From contig JABDLQ010000022.1 in the NCBI GenBank assembly GCA_013002925.1, positions 1-10,597 on the forward strand: a stretch of 10,597 nucleotides of DNA, written 5' to 3'. This document shows positions 1-4,541 of this stretch, one piece after another. The stretch is from Gammaproteobacteria bacterium (GTDB taxonomy: Bacteria > Pseudomonadota > Gammaproteobacteria > Steroidobacterales > SZUA-146). Under the pieces are notes generated by a model. The model had not been told where the DNA came from, searched no databases, and was given only the letters and a program-made list of their open reading frames with translations. The translations under genes and the position numbers were made by a program. How positions within the stretch are numbered: the stretch's first letter is position 1; every line of letters starts with the position of its first letter.

Positions 1-208
1 AATCTCCGAGAACAGTTTGTTCGTTCGCGCTCTGCATAGCCTGTGCATGATGTGAAGACTGCCAGGCGTTAAATTCAGCGGCATGGCATTGCTGACAGCT
101 GCGGCTACCGGTAAACACACGCTCCGCCGTGATGGTCGACGGCGTTTTGGCGCAACCACTCGCCGCAACCAGCACAACCAACACTAAAATTACGGGTTTA
201 ACTGGCAT
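1..208 (-). CDS. Lipoprotein c-type cytochrome, N-terminal part (runs off the left edge)
   Basis: Only the first 69 residues are in the window. The protein opens with a short basic segment and a hydrophobic stretch (about residues 5-17) ending in AASGC, so C19 is probably the lipidated cysteine of a periplasm-facing lipoprotein. A covalent haem site follows: C38-Q-Q-C41-H42, then AEFNAWQSSHHAQAMQ. The pattern CxxCH, then a W, then a His pair and AMQ resembles the N-terminus of multihaem cytochromes, some fused to TPR repeats, where a His after the first haem site is often a distal ligand. The ATG is preceded by GGAG with a 4-nt gap, and an ATG two codons upstream meets a stop at once. The gene points away from the cold-shock gene, with about 295 nt between them. 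Number of haems and electron partner cannot be seen. Cytochrome call firm, subfamily tentative. Confidence 0.8.
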   Translation of the reverse strand, partial: MPVKPVILVLVVLVAASGCAKTPSTITAERVFTGSRSCQQCHAAEFNAWQSSHHAQAMQSANEQTVLGD

Positions 209-503
209 ACATCTCCAATTTTCTTTACCGGGGAGGGCATAGCTGTTCGATCGCACAACAGCGTTCATCATCAGGGTTTCAGTGCTAATTGCAATCTATT
301 CCAAAAGAATAGTGTTTGAATAAGTGAGTGCTCCGGGAGAAGCAGGCCGGCTATAGTCCGCAGTGATGCCGTACCGAAGAAAGCACAAAAAAAGGCAAGA
401 CGATAACGTCTTGCCTTTTGTTCTTTTGCTTCATCTCGTCAGAGGGAGAAGCGGGTTCGTGCGATAAAGCAACAAACCCTGCGCGTGACGCGCTTTGGTG
501 AAA
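209..503. other. Intergenic region between the cytochrome and cold-shock genes
   Basis: No convincing gene is seen. It holds the probable promoter region of the minus-strand cytochrome gene, though no good -35/-10 pair was found. A short inverted repeat lies at 296-312 (CTATTC, 5-nt loop, GAATAG). The cold-shock terminator is at 387-419. A small GC-rich hairpin (GCGCG, TGA, CGCGC) at 481-493 falls in the 3' untranslated part of the cold-shock transcript. Confidence 0.6.
387..419 (-). terminator. Rho-independent terminator of the cold-shock gene
   Basis: A perfect 13-bp inverted repeat (AAAAGGCAAGACG at 390-402 and its complement at 407-419) closes a 4-nt ATAA loop. Read on the minus strand, it lies about 85 nt after the cold-shock stop codon. 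Its 3' arm runs into seven U residues (the complement of A387-A393). The plus strand also shows a T-rich tail (TTTTGTTCTTTT), so it may terminate in both directions. Confidence 0.9.
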
Positions 504-710
504 CTACAGCGGTACGATGTTTTCCGCCTGCAGACCTTTTTGGCCTTCAGTCACGGTGAACTCAACTTTTTGACCTTCGGTCAGGGTTTTGAAGCCTGAA
601 CCAACGATGGCGTTGAAGTGAGCGAATACATCAGGACCAGATTCTTGCTCGATGAAGCCAAAACCTTTCGTTTCGTTGAACCATTTAACGGTTCCGGTAG
701 TAGTAGACAT
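504..710 (-). CDS. Cold-shock protein, CspA family
   Basis: This is a 68-residue single cold-shock domain (OB fold) that binds single-stranded RNA and DNA in the cytoplasm, typically as an RNA chaperone or antiterminator. Both nucleic-acid-binding motifs are intact: RNP1 as KGFGFI (residues 15-20) and RNP2 as VFAHF (28-32), with the aromatic W10 and F11 of VKWFN. The length and the terminal AENIVPL are typical. The ATG has AGGA about seven nt upstream. The gene is monocistronic by appearance: its own promoter lies about 160 nt upstream and its own terminator about 85 nt downstream. The leader of about 150 nt fits the post-transcriptional control known for cspA-like mRNAs. Whether this copy is cold-induced or constitutive cannot be told from the protein, so no symbol is given. 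Confidence 0.97.
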   Translation of the reverse strand: MSTTTGTVKWFNETKGFGFIEQESGPDVFAHFNAIVGSGFKTLTEGQKVEFTVTEGQKGLQAENIVPL

Positions 711-862
711 ACTTTATTCCTATTGAACATTAGTAAAAATAGCCTCTCTGTACAGAGACGCCGACCAGCTGGAAATGTTTACGATTACTTATGGAAAACA
801 GGACGATAACTATTGAAAGGACATCGAGTTGGAACACATAAATATCAGGTTTACTTTACAGC
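711..862 (-). promoter_or_regulatory. Long 5' leader of the cold-shock mRNA with a palindrome
   Basis: From the predicted promoter, the transcript would carry about 150 nt before the ATG, as in cspA-type genes whose leader folds differently with temperature. A perfect 14-bp palindrome, TCTCTGTACAGAGA, lies at 745-758, about 35 nt upstream of the start codon. In RNA it could form a hairpin; in DNA it could be a dimeric protein site. The leader role is inferred from position and family knowledge; no cold-box consensus was verified. Confidence 0.55.
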
Positions 863-897
863 AGACCGGACTATAGGACATTGACCGCAGATGTCAA
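863..897 (-). promoter_or_regulatory. Sigma-70-type promoter of the cold-shock gene, with nested inverted repeats
   Basis: On the minus strand a perfect -35 box TTGACA (892-897) is followed by a 16-nt spacer and TATAGT as the -10 box (870-875). This predicts a start near 863. Two inverted repeats overlap the -35 and spacer: GACAT/ATGTC (877-881 with 891-895) and TTGAC/GTCAA (881-885 with 893-897). They may be a regulator site or chance. Confidence 0.75.
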
Positions 898-1176
898 CAG
901 ATTGGATCGTCTTTTTTCCTTTTTAATCTGACACATAGGCCGGAGACCGGGGTTTTTGCCGAAAATTTCGGGATATTTGCGGCACCGCATCAAAACACCA
1001 TCTTATGGTAAATCGATTGAAACTAAGCAAATTGCGCAGTTTTGAGGTGTAATCTGACGTATTTTGCGCAGAGTCACACCCGAGGTGTATCTGAATCGGT
1101 CGTATGCCGGCAGGCGCCATCATCAGGCCACGAAGGGTCCGGCCAACCGCGTTCCAGTCGAAAAGAGGCTGTTGAA
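898..1176. other. Intergenic region between the cold-shock and NnrU-like genes, with an imperfect direct repeat
   Basis: I see no credible gene. A minus-strand open frame crosses it and overlaps the end of the NnrU-like gene by 43 nt, but its product resembles nothing I know and has no start signal. The region holds a small inverted repeat (CCGAAA, A, TTTCGG) at 959-971 and two related units at 1032-1057 and 1064-1094. Each unit begins with TTGCGCAG and ends with GAGGTGTA then TCTGA, with differing middles. No clear terminator for the NnrU-like gene was found. Confidence 0.5.
1032..1094. repeat. Imperfect direct repeat, two units
   Basis: Unit one (1032-1057) and unit two (1064-1094) share TTGCGCAG at the left and GAGGTGTA(A)TCTGA at the right, separated by 4 versus 10 nt of unrelated middle. 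The second unit also contains ACACC-CGA-GGTGT, a small hairpin. Origin unknown: a local duplication or paired binding sites. Confidence 0.5.
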
Positions 1177-1746
1177 CTAGGCAAACGGCGCCAGTCCGGT
1201 CATCCATCTGTGCAACCATAGCGCGGTAACCACATACAGGCCGAGTCCGGCGATGAGCAAAATGATGTCATTTACAGGCGATGCTGGTGCATGGGGCACA
1301 GGCCGCGCGGGTCGCCGGCCAAAGGACATCAGGTCGGTCACGGCCCACACCAAAAACGCGCCAAACAGCAAGACATCGGCGAGCATCCCATTGACCAGAA
1401 GATGGGCGATTGCCCACAGTATTACTGCCACGAGCTGGGGGTGTTTGACGGCGGCTGTCAACCGACCGGGAAAATAGGGGGCCAGAAACAGCGCAAAGGT
1501 CGGTAGTAACAACAGCGCGGAGACATGGCGCAACCACAACGGTGGGGCATAAATAACGGTGGGTGTCAGGCGGGCCTGAACGTAGCCGCGACAGATTAAA
1601 ATAATACCGATCAGGGATACGACGCCATAAAACGCTTTCCATGCCAGCTCGTTTTTTGCTGCCAGGCGGTCACGCAATGGTAAAGCAATTACCGAGACAG
1701 AATGCATGCCGAGAAAAACAAATAGTCCAATGATCAGTAGTTCCAT
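1177..1746 (-). CDS. NnrU-family integral membrane protein
   Basis: This is a 189-residue inner-membrane protein with about five to six hydrophobic segments (near residues 2-22, 37-56, 72-92, 104-124, 125-141 and 160-178). Its layout is that of the NnrU family: GMHSVSVIALPLRDRL near the N-terminus, LWLRHVSALLLLPTFALFLAP in the middle, then KHPQL, LWAIAHLLVNG and LLFGAFLVWAVTDLMS. NnrU was first linked to nitrite/nitric oxide respiration genes, but the family is wide and its biochemical role is not settled; it is related to isoprenylcysteine methyltransferase-like membrane proteins. The ATG at 1746 was chosen because the family starts close to this point. An in-frame GTG at 1833 would add 29 polar, unrelated residues. 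The ribosome site is weak. No denitrification genes are nearby, so a nitrogen role is not supported here. Confidence 0.85.
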   Translation of the reverse strand: MELLIIGLFVFLGMHSVSVIALPLRDRLAAKNELAWKAFYGVVSLIGIILICRGYVQARLTPTVIYAPPLWLRHVSALLLLPTFALFLAPYFPGRLTAAVKHPQLVAVILWAIAHLLVNGMLADVLLFGAFLVWAVTDLMSFGRRPARPVPHAPASPVNDIILLIAGLGLYVVTALWLHRWMTGLAPFA

Positions 1747-2017
1747 ATCACACAACTCATTTCCGCCAGCTTCCCTGACTCTATACCCTATGTTCTTCCA
1801 ACCGAATTTGAAAGCCCCGGGCGTCGTGTTCACTCAGCTTAAAACCCCGGGTTCAAAATTGTTTAATGGGTAGCGGCGGGAAGTCTGTACATTTTGGTGA
1901 TTCAGCAACCCGTACCAGCAACCCGGAAGCACCCTTGAAATTCACTCACAGGTAGCAACCCGGACGGAAGTGATCCTTACAATCATCCGCAGGTAGTTAA
2001 CCAAACTTCACTCACAG
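1747..2017. other. Divergent intergenic region with several short repeats
   Basis: This stretch separates the minus-strand NnrU-like gene from the plus-strand operon, so it should hold promoters for both. I could not find a good -35/-10 pair in either direction; a lone TATAGA reading toward the NnrU-like gene is at about 1779-1784. CCCCGGG occurs twice, 30 bp apart (1815-1821 and 1845-1851), each after an A-rich run. AGCAACCCG elements and TTCACTCACAGGT elements are scattered through 1903-2024. Confidence 0.5.
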
Positions 2018-2024
2018 GTGGCAA
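1903..2024. repeat. Cluster of short degenerate direct repeats
   Basis: CAGCAACCCG occurs at 1903-1912 and 1916-1925, and TAGCAACCCGG at 1953-1963. An 18-bp element, TTCACTCACAGGTAGCAA, at 1941-1958 recurs with one mismatch at 2007-2024. A weaker relative (CATCCGCAGGTAGTTAACC) lies at 1984-2002. Spacing is irregular, so this is neither a CRISPR nor a simple tandem repeat. It immediately precedes the operon. Confidence 0.5.
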
Positions 2025-2275
2025 TTGCCCGCTGCCTGGGCGAGGTACAGGCCCTGAGACGGTTGCAGCGCAGCTTGAATCGCCTGTTGACAGGGGATAC
2101 CGTGATCAGGGATGCACAGTCTGGGAGCAGTTAAGTTGGTAACGAGCCTGTTTACGCGAATGCCGTTTATACGCTGCCAATGTCGCTGGCCATCAAGTGG
2201 ATTGGTTCCGGCATGGTGTTGTTTGTGCTGATGGGAATAGCGGTGGCGCTTGTTTACAGTTCTGAAGAAACTTGA
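2018..2275 (+). pseudogene. Interrupted small membrane protein frame (in-frame stop at 2132-2134)
   Basis: One reading frame runs from a GTG at 2018 to a TGA at 2273-2275, broken only by TAA at 2132-2134. The first part (38 residues) is helix-like and arginine-rich, with LGEVQALRRLQRSLNRLL. The second part ends in a clear membrane helix (GMVLFVLMGIAVALVY) and a short acidic tail. Together they would make an 85-residue protein with a cytoplasmic helical domain and a C-terminal tail anchor. It lies directly upstream of the MBL gene on the same strand. I do not recognise the family. Options are a recent nonsense mutation, two separate tiny genes, a sequence error, or chance coding. The GTG start lacks a clear ribosome site. 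Confidence 0.35.
2180..2275 (+). CDS. Possible 31-residue single-pass membrane peptide
   Basis: If the part after the stop is translated by itself, the first ATG is at 2180. The peptide is MSLAIKWIGSG, then a hydrophobic helix of about 16 residues, then YSSEET. One lysine before the helix and two glutamates after it suggest a defined topology. It ends 31 nt before the preferred start of the MBL gene, so coupled translation is possible. No Shine-Dalgarno sequence is visible, and it is not a family I know. It may equally be the C-terminal remnant of the interrupted frame that starts at 2018. Confidence 0.3.
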   Translation: MSLAIKWIGSGMVLFVLMGIAVALVYSSEET

Positions 2276-2306
2276 ACCGGGCAGGTGCGCTTTGCACATT
2301 TTGAGA

Positions 2307-3221
2307 ATGCTGTGCACGCTCTTGCTGGTGATATCGGCGCGCATGATATTTGCCGACGTGTCACCGTATATTTATGTGCTGGGCATCAGCCAGGATGCGG
2401 GATACCCGCAGGCCGGATGCTACCGGGCACATTGCATGCCCGCCTGGACCGAACCGGCTAATAAGCGGCTGGCGACATCGCTCGCAGTTGTCGATGGGCA
2501 ACACCGCACAAAATACCTCTTCGAAGCCACACCCGATATGCCAGAGCAGCTCTTTCGACTGCATTCTGTCGCGCCGGATGAGACATACGCACTGGGTGGC
2601 GTGTTTCTGACCCATGCGCATATCGGTCATTACACCGGGCTTATGCATTTTGGCCGGGAGGCGATCGGCGCACAGGAGGTACCGGTCTATGCCATGCCGA
2701 AAATGCGTAAGTTCCTTTCCAGCAACGGTCCCTGGGATCAGCTGGTGCGACTGCGCAACGTTCTACTGCAACCGTTGGCAGCGGATGAGGCCATAACATT
2801 GTCTCCGCAGCTTGTCGTGACACCTTTGCTGGTGCCACACCGGGACGAGTACTCCGAAACGGTGGCCTACCTGATCAGGGGCCCGGCCAAATCAGCTTTA
2901 TTCGTGCCTGACATAAACAAATGGGAGGTGTGGGATAAAGACATCCGGGAACTCGTGCGCAGGGTGGACTACGCCCTGCTGGACGCGACGTTTTTTGCTG
3001 CCGGCGAGATCCCGGGACGCAACATGGAAGATATCCCACATCCATTTGTGGATGAGAGTCTTAAGTTGTTTGGCGATCTGGATGATGCAGAAAAACACCG
3101 CATAATTTTTATTCATTTTAACCATACGAATCCGCTATTGATTGACGGCAGTGCTGCGCAACGTAAAGTTCAGTCCCTGGGGTTTCGTATTGCTACCGAA
3201 GGCATGCGCCTGGAGTTGTAA
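2307..3221 (+). CDS. PqqB-like MBL-fold metallo-hydrolase, exported
   Basis: A 304-residue metallo-beta-lactamase-fold protein of a PqqB-related family, probably periplasmic. The N-terminus (LCTLLLVISARMIFA|D) looks like a signal peptide. The opening YVLGISQDAGYPQAGCYRAHC carries a Cx4C pair (C38, C43) recalling the PqqB start. The metal motif is THAHIGH (H103, H105, H108): the aspartate of HxHxDH is glycine. Other likely ligands are present: H178 in LVPHRDE, D202 in VPDINKW, and H270/H273 in HFNHTNP. The substrate is unknown; no other pqq genes are nearby, so PQQ synthesis is not implied. The start is uncertain. ATG 2307 is used; TTG 2292 would add an HILR basic stretch that improves the signal peptide and sits behind CAGG; TTG 2250 would overlap the upstream small frame. 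The CoA-transferase gene follows within about 60 nt. Confidence 0.85.
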   Translation: MLCTLLLVISARMIFADVSPYIYVLGISQDAGYPQAGCYRAHCMPAWTEPANKRLATSLAVVDGQHRTKYLFEATPDMPEQLFRLHSVAPDETYALGGVFLTHAHIGHYTGLMHFGREAIGAQEVPVYAMPKMRKFLSSNGPWDQLVRLRNVLLQPLAADEAITLSPQLVVTPLLVPHRDEYSETVAYLIRGPAKSALFVPDINKWEVWDKDIRELVRRVDYALLDATFFAAGEIPGRNMEDIPHPFVDESLKLFGDLDDAEKHRIIFIHFNHTNPLLIDGSAAQRKVQSLGFRIATEGMRLEL

Positions 3222-3240
3222 CACGCGGCTTCGCCCGTGT
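3221..3240 (+). other. GC-rich hairpin at the MBL gene stop
   Basis: ACACG and GGC pair with GCC and CGTGT around a TTC loop, with one bulged C. The stem of 8 bp starts at the last base of the stop codon. No T-run follows, so it is not a standard terminator. It could act as an mRNA stability or processing element between two operon genes. Confidence 0.4.
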
Positions 3241-3283
3241 GGCAGTGACAAATTTTGATGGTAATCCTGAAAGGTTGTACGCC

Positions 3284-4492
3284 GTGTGCACACAAGAACA
3301 ATCACCACTGCCACTGACAGGCGTACGGGTCGTAGACTTGAGTTCCGTCGTCATGGGGCCACTTGCCACCCGTATGCTTGCGGATCTTGGCGCTGATGTC
3401 ATTTGGGTCGAAAGCCCCGAGGGCGATGTCCTGCGTCATTATGAACCCATGCGTAACACGAAAATGGGTGCTTTTGCGATGAACGTGAATCGCAACAAGC
3501 GCAGCGTTGTGTTAGATCTCAAGACTGAAACCGGGCAGGCGGCGCTGACGGATCTGCTCACCACGGCCGATGTGTTTGTGACGAATATGCGCCGCGGGGC
3601 GATCACCCGTCTGCGGATTGATGAAGCGCGCGTCCGTGCCGTGTCTCCTGACATCATCTATTGCATAGCCAACGGTTTTGGCAGTAACGGACCCTATGCG
3701 GATCGGGCAGCTTATGATGATGTGATTCAGGCGGCCTCTGGTCTGGCGTCGACGTTTATGTGGAACGGCGGCGAACCCCGGTTGGTGCCGACGGTGATGG
3801 CCGATAAGGTGGCGGGCATACACGTGGCGTTTGCCATTACGGCGGCACTTTATGGGCGCGAGCAAACCGGCAAGGGCGTGCGTCTCGAGGTGCCTATGGC
3901 CGAGACCCTTGCGGCATTTAACCTGGTGGAACATCTGAGTGGCCAGACATTTATACCGCAGGTGGGCGAATTCAGTTACAAACGCATTCGCACGCCGCAT
4001 CGCAAACCACGGCGCACAAGTGACGGCTGGATCGTGATTTTGCCGTACAGCTTTGACAACTGGCGCCGGTTTTTCGAGTTTGGCGGGCGCCAGGACCTGG
4101 TGAATGATGAGCGCTTTGCAACTGCGGGCGGCCGCGTAAATAATGCCGATGAACTGTACGCCTATTGCGATGACATCGTCAAAACCAAATCTACGGATGA
4201 ATGGCTGGTGTTTTGTGCCGAGCACTCGGTGCCGGCTTCGGCCGTCGTAGACCTGGAAAAACTCGGTGAGGATCCACATTTTGCTGCCGTCGGACTGTTG
4301 CAGGAAGATCAGCATCCTACGGAAGGGGCCTACCGCTATGTTCGCGATCCAATAAAAATTGACGGGCAGATTCATACAGTGCGGCAGCACGCGCCGCGCG
4401 CCGGAGAAAACACGGCAGAAGTATTTCGCGAATTGGGCTGGAATGACGAGCGTATTGCTGCACTTTTTGAAACCAGGCGCAAAGATGTGTGA
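3284..4492 (+). CDS. Family III (CaiB/BaiF) CoA-transferase
   Basis: A 402-residue cytoplasmic enzyme of the CaiB/BaiF/formyl-CoA transferase family, which moves CoA between carboxylic acids through an aspartyl-CoA anhydride. The N-terminal motif GVRVVDLSSVVMGPLATRML followed by LADLGADVIWVESPEGD is typical. The catalytic aspartate is probably D145 in AYDDVIQAASG. The middle keeps MADKVAGIHVAFAITAALYGREQTGKG, and the C-terminal part has VPASAVVDLEKLGEDPHF, as usual. Length matches the family, and alpha-methylacyl-CoA racemases are a related alternative. GTG 3284 was chosen because GAAAGG lies nine nt upstream and the conserved part starts a few residues later; GTG 3239 would add 15 residues but has no ribosome site. 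It sits between the MBL gene and the muconic-semialdehyde dehydrogenase. The acid substrate cannot be read from sequence; a CoA step is not part of the usual meta-cleavage route. Confidence 0.93.
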   Translation: MCTQEQSPLPLTGVRVVDLSSVVMGPLATRMLADLGADVIWVESPEGDVLRHYEPMRNTKMGAFAMNVNRNKRSVVLDLKTETGQAALTDLLTTADVFVTNMRRGAITRLRIDEARVRAVSPDIIYCIANGFGSNGPYADRAAYDDVIQAASGLASTFMWNGGEPRLVPTVMADKVAGIHVAFAITAALYGREQTGKGVRLEVPMAETLAAFNLVEHLSGQTFIPQVGEFSYKRIRTPHRKPRRTSDGWIVILPYSFDNWRRFFEFGGRQDLVNDERFATAGGRVNNADELYAYCDDIVKTKSTDEWLVFCAEHSVPASAVVDLEKLGEDPHFAAVGLLQEDQHPTEGAYRYVRDPIKIDGQIHTVRQHAPRAGENTAEVFRELGWNDERIAALFETRRKDV

Positions 4493-4541
4493 AAGAACAA
4501 ATCGCAGTATGCTGGTCACTCATCAATCAAGAGCATGAGCA

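Noticed and set aside
618..809. Plus-strand open frame overlapping the cold-shock gene
   Set aside because: It is the antisense of the cold-shock coding region and leader.
923..1219. 98-codon minus-strand open frame after the NnrU-like gene
   Set aside because: It overlaps the NnrU-like gene by 43 nt, has no clear start signal, and shows no known motif. Most of it covers the repeat-bearing spacer.
1268..1642. 124-codon minus-strand open frame inside the NnrU-like gene
   Set aside because: It is an alternative frame of the same strand; only the NnrU frame shows the expected membrane segments and family motifs.
1177..1746. Denitrification locus, from the NnrU-like gene
   Set aside because: No nitrite, nitric oxide or nitrous oxide reductase genes are in the window, and NnrU-family proteins are widespread outside denitrification.
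1903..2024. CRISPR-like array
   Set aside because: The repeats are short, degenerate and irregularly spaced, with no cas genes nearby.
2087..2117. Perfect TTGACA that could be a -35 box for the MBL operon
   Set aside because: No acceptable -10 box lies 16-18 nt downstream (GGATGC/GATGCA), and the motif falls inside the interrupted frame.
2012..2344. 110-codon minus-strand open frame upstream of the MBL gene
   Set aside because: It is histidine- and arginine-rich with no known motif, and overlaps the start of the MBL gene.
2307..3221. PQQ cofactor biosynthesis gene pqqB
   Set aside because: The protein resembles PqqB only in fold and opening motif. It has a signal peptide and a different metal motif, and no pqqA, C, D or E is present.
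3512..4519. 335-codon open frame on the minus strand opposite the CoA-transferase gene
   Set aside because: It is antisense to a well-conserved enzyme gene, and its product resembles no family I know. Long antisense frames are common in GC-rich coding DNA.
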